Assembly (NCBI GenBank): GCA_017550315.1
Contig: JAFZPN010000052.1
Location: forward strand, 1-37,212
DNA from: Clostridia bacterium
GTDB taxonomy: Bacteria > Bacillota > Clostridia > Oscillospirales > CAG-272
Direction of reading: 5' to 3'
Length of the DNA stretch: 37,212 nucleotides
The notes beneath the pieces are model-generated. The model saw nothing but the letters and a program-made list of their open reading frames with translations. It had not been told where the DNA came from and did no database searches. Below are positions 1 through 9,214 of the stretch, in pieces. The position numbers and the translations under genes are program-made. How positions within the stretch are numbered: position 1 is the first letter of the stretch; each line of letters starts with the position of its first letter.

Positions 1-1333
<1,333 letters not shown>

Positions 1334-1521
1334 ATTCTTCTTTTCCTTCTTACAATCTCGTTGACAACGGCACCGGTTATCGGATCATGGGAAAGCGGGG
1401 AGCGCGCACATAATTGGCAAGCAATGCAAGCGTGTACACACTTGCCCCCGGCTTGTCAGGGAAGCCCCTGAGACCCTGGACGATTCTTTCAGAATCGGCT
1501 GCGCTCCTGCGGAGCTTTTCC
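1334..1521. other. Gene-free gap between mobC and tnpW-like gene, with a 20-bp imperfect palindrome
   Basis: In mobilizable elements the relaxase gene normally follows mobC, but these 188 bases contain no open frame of useful size. An imperfect palindrome lies at 1426-1445 (GCAAG, then GTGTACAC in the centre, then CTTGC; one mismatched pair). The GC-rich stretch CTTGCCCCCGGCTTG at 1441-1455 adjoins it. It could be a processed oriT-like site or a deletion scar; nothing in the sequence decides between them. Confidence 0.35.
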
Positions 1522-1869
1522 TTATGGAAGGTTTGCAAGCGACATCAGGATTCTGTTGACGTTTTCCTTGATCTGTTCCTGGTTTTTCCTGATTTCTTCG
1601 AGATCCTCGGCGTAAACATGTCCGGTTTCGTTTGCCCGTTTCGCGATCTGGTTCTCACTGCCCGCGATGTTGCCGAGGAGCCTTGTCAGCTCGCGCAACT
1701 CCTTCATATCCAGACGGACGACGCAGCCGTCGATCGCCATCTTGCGCAGATAGCCGCTCATATTGTCCGTTCCCACCTGCTTCATTTTTTCCCGGATCAT
1801 GTCAAGCTCCGGATCGTTTACATAGAAATGAAGCTGTGTCGGCCGTAATCGTTTTGATTTTTCTGGCAT
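1522..1869 (-). CDS. mobC: MobC-like relaxosome accessory protein
   Basis: A 115-residue protein with the layout of the bacterial mobilisation protein (MobC) family: a basic start (PEKSKRLRPTQLHFYVNDPE) that looks like a ribbon-helix-helix segment, the sequence NMSGYLRKMAIDG, and then the helix LTRLLGNIAGSENQIAKRAN. These proteins bind near oriT and help the relaxase open the DNA during conjugative mobilization. The ATG at 1869 has GGAG eight bases upstream; a GTG at 1878 is possible but precedes that site. A consensus promoter lies at 1906-1934. The relaxase that should follow is absent, so the transfer function of this element is probably lost. Confidence 0.8.
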   Translation of the reverse strand: MPEKSKRLRPTQLHFYVNDPELDMIREKMKQVGTDNMSGYLRKMAIDGCVVRLDMKELRELTRLLGNIAGSENQIAKRANETGHVYAEDLEEIRKNQEQIKENVNRILMSLANLP

Positions 1870-1905
1870 GGACAGCACTCCGCTTTAACTCTTATGTTTT
1901 AATCT

Positions 1906-1934
1906 ATTATACATTAGTTTCCCTGGTTTGTCAA
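1906..1934 (-). promoter_or_regulatory. Consensus sigma-A promoter for mobC
   Basis: On the minus strand TTGACA (1934-1929) and TATAAT (1911-1906) are separated by exactly 17 bases. The mobC start is 37 bases downstream of the -10 box. Confidence 0.85.
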
Positions 1935-2105
1935 GGTCTGATGCGAAACTTTTTTGTTTTATGCTATTTGTTCATAAAGAAATCTGTATATCGTTACCCC
2001 CCGTCATTCTGCCCGAATCGTGCCCGGAAGATCTGTGTATTCTGCCGATCTTTCGGTTTTTTTATTTTTCGAGTGAGTTTTTTGCGAAACCGACGTTATA
2101 GGAAG

Positions 2106-2189
2106 TGAAACCTGTTTTCAGTCCGTTTCTCGCGCCTGCCGGATCCGGGAAAAACGCGGTTGAAATCCGGATGAAACCTGTGATAAAAT
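2106..2189 (+). promoter_or_regulatory. Upstream region of the sigma-factor gene: repeated TGAAACCTGT motif and a sigma-A-like promoter
   Basis: The ten bases TGAAACCTGT occur at 2106-2115 and again at 2172-2181. GAAAC-type motifs are typical of ECF sigma -35 elements, so autoregulation is plausible but unproved. A vegetative-type promoter could also be TTGAAA (2160-2165), 18 bp, TAAAAT (2184-2189). The AT-rich stretch 1935-2105 upstream shows no gene. Confidence 0.45.
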
Positions 2190-2237
2190 ATAAGATAGAA
2201 TATGGGAAAAGCATTCGGACAAGGAGGTGATACGCCC

Positions 2238-2822
2238 ATGCTGCCAGCTTTCCTGACCGCGCTCGATTCCGCCGGGGAGAACCTCCTCGCCGAGATGATC
2301 GACCGGTACAAGCCCCGCCTGACCGCCATCGCGTATTCCCTCCTCGGGAACCGCGAAGACGCGGAGGAGGCCGTGAGCGATACCTATATGGAGGCGTACC
2401 GCCATTTCGGGGATTTCCGGGACCTCGCGGAAGGCGACAGGATCCGCCTCCTGGTGATCTATACCAAAAACAACGCGAGGGACCGCCTCCGGAAACGCAG
2501 GAGAAAACGGACCCTTTCGACGGAGCAGTTGTCCGGATACGGCGATGAGGATGAGGACGGCCTTGCCTGGGAGATCCCGGACGAATCCGCGATCCCCGAG
2601 AACATCGTCCTGAACGAGGAGCGCAGCCGGCAGATCGCATCGTTCATCGACCGGCTGAGCGACGAACAGCACGACGTGATCCTCCTGAAATACTACCACA
2701 ACATGAGCATCCGGATGATTGCGCAGAGACTGAAAATTTCCGAAACCGCGGTCAACGCAAGGCTATCAAGAGCAAAAGCCGCGCTGAAAAAGATGATGAC
2801 GGAGGGAGAGTTCGATGGCTGA
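2238..2822 (+). CDS. ECF-type RNA polymerase sigma factor
   Basis: A 194-residue sigma-70 family protein with region 2 (residues about 15-65, MIDRYKPRLTAIAYSLLGNR, then EDAEEAVSDTYMEAYRHF) and region 4 (about 125-185, including LSDEQHDVILLKYYHNMSIR, then IAQRLKISETAVNARLSRAK). Region 3 is missing, as in the ECF group. Region 2 carries the DAEEAVSDTY helix that contacts core polymerase, and region 4 has a helix-turn-helix for the -35 element. The start is the ATG at 2238, seven bases after a perfect AAGGAGGTGA; the upstream in-frame ATG at 2202 lies before this site. The stop overlaps the permease start by 8 bases, so the two are probably translationally coupled. No separate anti-sigma gene is present. 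Confidence 0.9.
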   Translation: MLPAFLTALDSAGENLLAEMIDRYKPRLTAIAYSLLGNREDAEEAVSDTYMEAYRHFGDFRDLAEGDRIRLLVIYTKNNARDRLRKRRRKRTLSTEQLSGYGDEDEDGLAWEIPDESAIPENIVLNEERSRQIASFIDRLSDEQHDVILLKYYHNMSIRMIAQRLKISETAVNARLSRAKAALKKMMTEGEFDG

Positions 2823-5274
2823 CATGAAAAAAACGGGCGATAATGACGCCATGGACGCGCTGATCGCGGCGGCGATGCCCTATGTCCGAAACCGCGAGCT
2901 TGCAGAATACGAAGCGGCGGACCCGGATGCCATCCTCGCGGAGGAGGTCACGCGTCTCCAAAAAGAGCGCGCCTTGCCCCTTTTCCGGCATGAATTGTCG
3001 AAATTCCGCACGCGGTTCAATCTCATTCTGCTCGCCGTGCTGCTGCTCGCCAATCTCGTCGCCGCCGCCGTCGATACCGGCTCGTACTGGCAGAACAGCG
3101 GCGAGGTGCGGGAGGCCGTGAACGCGCTCCTCGATACGTACAGCCTGAACCGCGCGGAGTACGACGCCTGTTACGAAGATTATCAGGAACGCCGGGACGT
3201 CTCCCGCTTCGGAGCCGGGAAATTCGAGAACCGCCTGATCGACGTGCCGGGCTACGGGGATTCCGCGCTGTTCGACGATGTCGGCGCCGTCACGGAGCGC
3301 TCCCGGAATTACGGGCGGGACATCCGGCGGGTCGTCGATTCCGCCGTCAAGCGGGCCAGCGATCCCGACGTCGAAAAGGGCTCGTACGTCTACGAATACC
3401 AGGCGCAGCTGATTCTGCACTACCGCCCGCTCGCGGACACGGAGATCCCCGCCGCGGGTCAGTTCGGGTGGAACGAATACTTCTCGATGCGCGTGCCGAC
3501 GATTTTGCTCGCGCTTGCCTCTCTGGCGGTCTTCTCGGGCGTGTGGCTCGGAGAAAAGCGGAGCCGGATCGTGAACATCCTGCGCGTCTCGAAACGGGGT
3601 ACTGCGCCGCTCATTCTCGTAAAACTCGCGGTGTCCGCGCTGGTGTCCGTCTGTCTGACGCTCGTCTTCACGCTCTCCCCCCTCGCCGTGATCGCCGTGA
3701 CGCGCGGGTTCTCCCCGCTCTCCATGCCGATCCAGGCGCTTTCCGCGTTTGAGTTCTGTCCCTACGCCCTGTCGGTGGGGCAGTTCCTCGCGCTCACGGT
3801 TTCCGTGCAGGTCGCGCTGTTTCTGCTGTTCGACTTGCTGGTGGTGATCCTCGGGCAGGTCCTCGATCACGAGCTCCCGGTTTATGGCATCCTGCTCGTC
3901 CTGCTCACGGCCGGCTACTGGCTCTCCGGGCGGCAGACGGATTCCCTGTTCTACAATCTGCGCATGTTCAATTTCGTCGATCTCGCCGCCGGGGACTTCC
4001 TCCTCACCCGCTACCGCGCCCTGAATCTCGGCGGACAGCTCGTCGGGCTGATCCCCGCCCTGATCGCGCTCGGGCTGATCGTCTTCGGGCTGCTCGCCGG
4101 GCTGCCGTTTGCCGTCGGACTGCGGGCGGATTCTTACCGCACCTTCTCCTTCCGGCTGCCCGTGCGGAGGATGCGCCGCCGGAGAGCGGAGAGGGCGATT
4201 CGCTTCCGCGCGCATTCCCTGTCCGTGTTCGGCTATGAGATGAGCAAATCCATGTTCCTGCCGGTCTTTCTCTGCCTCACGCTCGTCGCGCTGGGAGCGA
4301 AGTATTTCGTCTCCGACGCGTATTTCAAGCCCTACGAAAGCGCGTTCTGGGAGGTCTACCGGGACTACATGGAACAGCTGCGCGGGCCGGTGACGGAGGA
4401 GAAGATCCGGTACGTCGAAGACGAGCAGCAGTACGTCTATCAGTGCTTCTCGGATTACGAGCGCGCGCAGACCGCCTACCGGGACGGCGAGATGGAATAC
4501 GCGGAATTTCGGGAGATCAGTGAGCGGAAGAACTACGCCAGTCTTGTAGAAACCCCGCTGGAGCGCATCCGGGAGCGGCTCGACTACCTGAACGACCCCG
4601 CCCTTCAGGCGAATTATGACAACCTCGAATTTCTGGACGAGACCGCTGTCATGCGGCTCTTCCAACAGCCGCTCGACTATATTTTCCTCGTGCTGCTGAC
4701 GATTTTACTTTCGGACCTCTTTGTCCGGGAGTACCGCACGGGCTTCAAGTCCATCCTTCACACCGCGAAGAACGGCACGGCGAAGACCTGGCGGAGCAAA
4801 TGGGGCGCGGCGCTCATCGGCACGGTGCTGATCTGGCTCCTCTTCGCCGGGGTGGATCTTTACGAGGTATATAGGACCTCGGACACGACGATCTTCTCCG
4901 CGGGACTCATGAGCATCCCGGCCCTGCGGGGAACGGGTCTCGACATGTCCATCGGGCAGTATCTCGTGCGGTTTGAGCTGATCCGCCTGTTCGGATCGAT
5001 CGCGCTCTGTTCCGCCGTCACCGGATTCTCCGCGCTGACCCACCGTCTGGTCGCCCAGTTCGCCGCGGTGTTCGCCGTGATCTTCATCCCGTCCCTGCTC
5101 TCGACGCTCGGCGTGGATCTGTTCGAGACCGTCAGCATCGCGGAGCTGCTCGCGCCGAAGACCGTGACGGATTCGCCCGGCGCGCTGTTCGGATGGGGCG
5201 CGGCGTCGATCCTGCTCGTCGTTTTGTCGGCGTGGGCATGGGGAGAATCCAGGGTCCGGTTCCGACTGAGATGA
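2815..5274 (+). CDS. Large ABC-2-like membrane protein with internal duplication and a soluble N-terminus
   Basis: An 819-residue polytopic membrane protein. Residues 1-56 are soluble and charged (DALIAAAMPYVRNRELAEYE) and resemble the cytoplasmic start of clostridial anti-sigma proteins. Residues 67-86 form the first membrane helix, 90-222 an outside domain, and 224-436 about six helices. A basic linker at 450-465 precedes a second copy: a helix at 478-498, an outside domain at 500-615, and helices from 621 on. The halves align: RIVNILRVSKRGTA (251-264) with GFKSILHTAKNGTA (643-656), and SVGQFLAL with SIGQYLVR. This is the shape of an ABC-2 exporter pair fused in one chain. It overlaps the sigma gene and precedes two lipoproteins and an ABC ATPase, its likely motor. 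The substrate is unknown. Confidence 0.75.
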   Translation: MADMKKTGDNDAMDALIAAAMPYVRNRELAEYEAADPDAILAEEVTRLQKERALPLFRHELSKFRTRFNLILLAVLLLANLVAAAVDTGSYWQNSGEVREAVNALLDTYSLNRAEYDACYEDYQERRDVSRFGAGKFENRLIDVPGYGDSALFDDVGAVTERSRNYGRDIRRVVDSAVKRASDPDVEKGSYVYEYQAQLILHYRPLADTEIPAAGQFGWNEYFSMRVPTILLALASLAVFSGVWLGEKRSRIVNILRVSKRGTAPLILVKLAVSALVSVCLTLVFTLSPLAVIAVTRGFSPLSMPIQALSAFEFCPYALSVGQFLALTVSVQVALFLLFDLLVVILGQVLDHELPVYGILLVLLTAGYWLSGRQTDSLFYNLRMFNFVDLAAGDFLLTRYRALNLGGQLVGLIPALIALGLIVFGLLAGLPFAVGLRADSYRTFSFRLPVRRMRRRRAERAIRFRAHSLSVFGYEMSKSMFLPVFLCLTLVALGAKYFVSDAYFKPYESAFWEVYRDYMEQLRGPVTEEKIRYVEDEQQYVYQCFSDYERAQTAYRDGEMEYAEFREISERKNYASLVETPLERIRERLDYLNDPALQANYDNLEFLDETAVMRLFQQPLDYIFLVLLTILLSDLFVREYRTGFKSILHTAKNGTAKTWRSKWGAALIGTVLIWLLFAGVDLYEVYRTSDTTIFSAGLMSIPALRGTGLDMSIGQYLVRFELIRLFGSIALCSAVTGFSALTHRLVAQFAAVFAVIFIPSLLSTLGVDLFETVSIAELLAPKTVTDSPGALFGWGAASILLVVLSAWAWGESRVRFRLR

Positions 5275-5322
5275 ATCTGCCGGATATCGGAAGAGGACAA
5301 GAATAAAGAAAGGAAGCGCATC

Positions 5323-6762
5323 ATGAAAAAAAGAGCGGTCTGCCTGTGCCTCTGCGCGCTGCTTTTGACCGGGGCCGTCTGCGGCTGCCGCTATCGGGGA
5401 GACGCCCGCGCAGAGATCGAAAACGAGCTCGATTCCGCCCGCGCGGAGAATGAGGCGAAGAGGAAGGACGAGGCGGCGGAAATGAACGCCGCGCAGGAAA
5501 CGCCGATTGCAGCGGAACAGAATCCGGCATCCGACGGCGCAGAGACGGACAACCCCGCCCCTGTGGAAGCCGGGGAGCCGGAAGAAACGCAGACGATCAA
5601 ACCGGCGTACAAAAACGACTGGGACGGGATCATCTCGTCACAGTACACCGTGATCGGAGACCGGTATTACTATCACGTCAAGGCAAAGAAGACCCTGACC
5701 GACAAAGACGGAAGGACCCATACCACCGGGGTAGTCGCCTATGTCTATACCGATCTCACGCAGGGCGGGATGGAGTATGTCTGTCCCGATCCGCTGTGCA
5801 GCCACGATGATCCGGGCGTATGCCCCTTTGCCGCAGGCGGGCAGTCGGCTTCCTTCTGTCCGACGGAGGACGGGTTCTTCTATTTTGCCGTCTTCGGCAC
5901 GGCGAATGCGAAGGTCTTCAAGGCGGACCTCAGCAAGGGCACGGTCAAAGCCGTCTATGAGGGAAAATCCCGTATGGCCGGATTCTACGGGGCTGAAAAT
6001 GACGTCGTGTATCTCCGGGTCGGTGAAACCGTCACGGACAAAGAGACGAGAACAACGCAGACGACCTATTACCTCCTCGCGCTGGACGTCAAAACGGACG
6101 AGATCCTGTTCGAGCGGAAGGTCCCGGACGGGAACTGTATCACGTGCATCCGGGACGGGAAGATCCTCTGCCATACGCCGCGAGAACTCCTCGAATACGA
6201 TATGACGTTCGGGAACCCGAAGACGCTGTTTTCGTTCGAGGGAACGGGCGGCTTCGGCGAATGGTATTACGACGGGAACCGGGAGGAATTCTGGTTCAAT
6301 GTGCGGGACCGGGAAGGGAAGAGCGGACACGTCTGCCGGATCCTTGCGGACGGGACGTGCGAGCGGGTGCCCCTTCCTGCGGACGCGGTCTACTGCTTCC
6401 AGCTGACGAACACGAAGATCTATTACTCCCCGTACGATCCCGTCAAGCTCAGCGACGATCCGTATTATCCGCTCGGGACGGTCGACTATACGAACGGCAA
6501 GATCTATGCAGTGAACCGGGACGACCCGGGCGGAGAGCCGACGCTCGTGTATGACTGCGCGGGCAGGTATTACATCGGCGAACCGGACGCGTCGGACTAT
6601 ACGATCTTCGGCGACGATCTCTTTTTCGGAAAGCTGAAACTGTCCCATCAGCAGGACTTCTGGACGGGGGTGGAATACCTGGCGTTCGACATGTCCGGGG
6701 ACTATCCCAAGGTCCACGTCAACCTCGCGACCGGAGAGGAAGAAGAATTCCGGTTTGACTGA
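5323..6762 (+). CDS. Lipoprotein, propeller-like, with Cys/His cluster (paralogue A)
   Basis: A 479-residue lipoprotein: signal peptide with lipobox V-C-G-C22, then a charged helical stretch (DARAEIENELDSARAENEAK, residues 27-46), a Pro/Glu-rich linker to about residue 90, and a domain of repeated beta strands with motifs such as YYYHVKAKK, KVFKADL, YLLALDV and KIYAVNRDDP, suggesting a beta-propeller. A conserved cluster C154-x4-C159-x-H161-x5-C167 (CPDPLCSHDD) may bind metal or form disulfides. Similar clostridial surface lipoproteins exist, but I know of no proven function. It is followed 15 bases later by a paralogue and then by an ABC ATPase, so it is probably an outside sensor or accessory subunit of the neighbouring transporter. 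AAAGGAAG precedes the ATG. Confidence 0.75.
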   Translation: MKKRAVCLCLCALLLTGAVCGCRYRGDARAEIENELDSARAENEAKRKDEAAEMNAAQETPIAAEQNPASDGAETDNPAPVEAGEPEETQTIKPAYKNDWDGIISSQYTVIGDRYYYHVKAKKTLTDKDGRTHTTGVVAYVYTDLTQGGMEYVCPDPLCSHDDPGVCPFAAGGQSASFCPTEDGFFYFAVFGTANAKVFKADLSKGTVKAVYEGKSRMAGFYGAENDVVYLRVGETVTDKETRTTQTTYYLLALDVKTDEILFERKVPDGNCITCIRDGKILCHTPRELLEYDMTFGNPKTLFSFEGTGGFGEWYYDGNREEFWFNVRDREGKSGHVCRILADGTCERVPLPADAVYCFQLTNTKIYYSPYDPVKLSDDPYYPLGTVDYTNGKIYAVNRDDPGGEPTLVYDCAGRYYIGEPDASDYTIFGDDLFFGKLKLSHQQDFWTGVEYLAFDMSGDYPKVHVNLATGEEEEFRFD

Positions 6763-6777
6763 GGACGGAGGCGCATT

Positions 6778-8172
6778 ATGAAACGACTTATCCCCCTTAT
6801 GCTCGTTCTCGCCCTTCTCGCGTCCCTCTTGTCCTGCCACAGCGACGCCCGCGCGGAGATCGAAAACGAGCTCGATTCCGCCCGCGCGGAGAATGAGGCG
6901 AAGGTCAGCGATGCCGGGAATCCCGAAACGGACGGGCTCCCGGCGCATACCGGGGAAAACACGGATCCCACACCGGAAGCGGCAGAGCCCGCGCTCGCCC
7001 CGCCGAAAACCGACTGGGACCATATCCGGTCGTCCTCGTACGATGTCTTCGACAACAAATTCTACTATAATCTGAAAGCCCAAAAGACCATCCCTTTTCA
7101 GGGAGGACACAAAACCGGCGCGCTGGTCGTGCACGCCTACACCGATCTCGTGACGCTCGCTTCGGGATACCTCTGTCCGGACCCGCTGTGCAGCCACGAC
7201 GATCTGATCCAATGCCCCTATACCGCATGGAGCTCCTCGGCGCCTTTCTGCATTGTGGGGAAAAACACGGTCTATATGACCCGGTCGGACTGGAGCGACC
7301 CGTCCAACTCGGCATTCCGGGTCTACAAGGCCGATCTCACGAACAATGCGGTCCGCGCCGTGTACAGCCCGATGGGCGGCGGAATGCCCGCTCCGGGAGA
7401 AGCGGACGAGGGCATTCTCTATATCTTTGACAGCGTGCAGTATACGGATCCAAACAGCAGAACGACGGAGTGGACCGACTACATGATCGGGCTTTCCGTC
7501 GAGACGGACGAGGTACTGTTCACGCGGGAAATGCCCGACGACTGCCATATCCACATGATCCGGAACGGGAAGATCTTATACAGCACGACGAAGGAACTGA
7601 TCCGATGCGACCCGGATTTTAAAAATCCCGAGGTGCTGTTCGCGTTCAAAGGCACGGGCGGTGTCGCCGATTGGTACTACGACGAATACCGGGACGAATT
7701 CTGGTTTCTGATCGTTAAGCGCGGATACCAGAGCGGGTCGGTCTGGCGGATCCTGGGGAACGGGAGCGCCGAAGAGGTCCTCCCGCCCGCAAAACAAGTC
7801 ATCTATTTCCAGCTCACCAATTCCAAGATCTACTTTTCCGTGTACGACCCCCTCAAACTCGGGGAACACCCGACCGATCCAGGGGGGACCGTCGACACCT
7901 CCGGCGGGAAAATCTACGCGGTGGACCGGGACGATCCGCTGGCGGAGCCGCGCCTCGTCTACGACACGCACGGGGAGACCTTCCTCTGCATCCCGGGCGT
8001 GAACGTCTATGCCGTCTTCGGCGATCAGCTCTTTTTCCAGCCCGCGCTGCTGACAGATTACCGGGAACCGGACTCGGAGAAGATATACAAGGTCCTGAGC
8101 ATCGCGGGCGACCTCCCGATGCACCGCGTCGATCTCACCACCGGCGAAGAAGAAATCATCCGGTTAGACTGA
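6778..8172 (+). CDS. Lipoprotein, propeller-like, with Cys/His cluster (paralogue B)
   Basis: A 464-residue tandem paralogue of the preceding gene. It has lipobox S-L-L-S-C20, the identical 20-residue segment DARAEIENELDSARAENEAK directly after the anchor, a variable linker to about residue 75, and the same beta-strand domain (FYYNLKAQK, VYKADLTNN, KIYAVDRDDP). The cluster is conserved as C133-x4-C138-x-H140-x5-C146. The two mature domains have otherwise diverged considerably, so the duplication is old, while the DNA encoding the helical segment is almost identical. The gene ends 15 bases before the ABC ATPase with AAAGAGGAAG as its ribosome binding site. The two lipoproteins may form a pair on the duplicated permease; that is inference from context. 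Confidence 0.75.
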   Translation: MKRLIPLMLVLALLASLLSCHSDARAEIENELDSARAENEAKVSDAGNPETDGLPAHTGENTDPTPEAAEPALAPPKTDWDHIRSSSYDVFDNKFYYNLKAQKTIPFQGGHKTGALVVHAYTDLVTLASGYLCPDPLCSHDDLIQCPYTAWSSSAPFCIVGKNTVYMTRSDWSDPSNSAFRVYKADLTNNAVRAVYSPMGGGMPAPGEADEGILYIFDSVQYTDPNSRTTEWTDYMIGLSVETDEVLFTREMPDDCHIHMIRNGKILYSTTKELIRCDPDFKNPEVLFAFKGTGGVADWYYDEYRDEFWFLIVKRGYQSGSVWRILGNGSAEEVLPPAKQVIYFQLTNSKIYFSVYDPLKLGEHPTDPGGTVDTSGGKIYAVDRDDPLAEPRLVYDTHGETFLCIPGVNVYAVFGDQLFFQPALLTDYREPDSEKIYKVLSIAGDLPMHRVDLTTGEEEIIRLD

Positions 8173-8187
8173 AAGAGGAAGAACACG

Positions 8188-9090
8188 ATGAAACTTTTAC
8201 TCGACGCCGTCACCAAATCCTACGGCTCCAACCTTGCGCTCGACCGCTTCACCGCGGATCTCGAACCGGGCATCTACGCCCTGCTCGGGCCGAACGGGAG
8301 CGGCAAATCGACGCTCATGAATATCATCACGGACAACCTCAAGGCGGACTCCGGGACAATTACCTATACCTCTGACGAGGGTGTAAGCGAAGACGTGCTC
8401 AAGATGGGCGTCCGCTTCCGGGAAAAGCTCGGCTTCATGCCGCAGTACCCGGGGATGTACCCGAACTTCTCGGTCGAGCGGTTCATGTGGTACATGGCCG
8501 CGCTCAAGGGCATGACGAAGGACGCCGCGCTCGAACAGATCCCGGAAATCCTCCGGGCGGTGGAACTCGACGACGTGCCCCGGCGCAAGATCGGCGCGCT
8601 GTCCGGCGGCATGAAGCAGCGGCTGGCCCTCGCGCAGGCGGTCCTCGGGGATCCCGAGATCCTCATCCTCGACGAGCCGACGGCAGGCCTCGACCCGAAA
8701 CAGCGGATCTCGATCCGGAACTATATCTCCCGGATCGCATTTAACAAGATCGTCCTGATCGCGACGCACGTGGTCCCGGACGTCGAATTCATCGCGCGGA
8801 ACGTCATCATGCTGAAGAAGGGCGTGATCGTAGACAACGCGCCGCCGGCCGAGCTGATGAAGAAGATCGGCGGGTCCGTGTGGCTCGTGCCGTGCCGGGA
8901 GGAAGACGTGGGGCGGCTGCAGAATGCGTTCCGCGTGACGAACATCTCGCGCGACGAGCAGACGGGGGAGGTGCTGCTCCGCGTCCTCGCCGGGGAAAAG
9001 CCGGAGGAAAACGCCCGGGCTGTCGTTCCGACGCTGGAGGACTATTACCTCTGGGTGTTCGGAGAGAGGAGCGGGCAGGAGGAGCTTTGA
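8188..9090 (+). CDS. ABC transporter ATP-binding protein
   Basis: A 300-residue ABC ATPase of the ABC-2 exporter class. Walker A is GPNGSGKST (34-42), the Q-loop glutamine is Q86 in FMPQYPGMYP, the signature is LSGGMKQR (138-145), Walker B is EILILDEP (157-164), and the H-loop is IATHVVPDVE. The C-terminal 90 residues after the nucleotide-binding domain match the accessory tail common in multidrug or bacitracin-type ATPases. It is co-directional with the permease at 2815 and the lipoproteins and shares short gaps with them, so it is almost certainly the motor of that system. A single ATPase could serve both halves of the duplicated permease as a homodimer. Confidence 0.92.
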   Translation: MKLLLDAVTKSYGSNLALDRFTADLEPGIYALLGPNGSGKSTLMNIITDNLKADSGTITYTSDEGVSEDVLKMGVRFREKLGFMPQYPGMYPNFSVERFMWYMAALKGMTKDAALEQIPEILRAVELDDVPRRKIGALSGGMKQRLALAQAVLGDPEILILDEPTAGLDPKQRISIRNYISRIAFNKIVLIATHVVPDVEFIARNVIMLKKGVIVDNAPPAELMKKIGGSVWLVPCREEDVGRLQNAFRVTNISRDEQTGEVLLRVLAGEKPEENARAVVPTLEDYYLWVFGERSGQEEL

Positions 9091-9148
9091 TATGATCGCG
9101 GGCGGGATCGAAGCTGGGAACGTGAAAAACTTCGTGCTGAAAAAACTC

Positions 9149-9177
9149 TTGACAACGCGCGGCGGAGGATGTATAAT
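9149..9177 (+). promoter_or_regulatory. Consensus sigma-A promoter for the lipoprotein at 9215
   Basis: TTGACA (9149-9154), 17 bp spacer, TATAAT (9172-9177): a perfect consensus. It gives this gene its own transcription start rather than making it depend on the upstream sigma/ABC unit. Confidence 0.88.
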
Positions 9178-9214
9178 AAGTTGAAGAGACATCAACCCAA
9201 TGGGAAGGATTGCC

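Noticed and set aside
2752..4665. A 637-codon open frame antisense to the permease gene
   Set aside because: Its composition is rich in Arg, Glu, Gly and His without domain motifs; it mirrors the codon bias of the real gene on the other strand, which has a ribosome binding site and membrane helices.
5638..7554. A 638-codon open frame antisense across both lipoprotein genes
   Set aside because: It crosses two clearly coding lipoproteins with signal peptides and has no start signals of its own; it is a GC-rich shadow.
9200..9214. Earlier ATG start for the lipoprotein at 9215
   Set aside because: The ATG at 9200 lies upstream of the only ribosome binding site and would add residues before a normal signal peptide.
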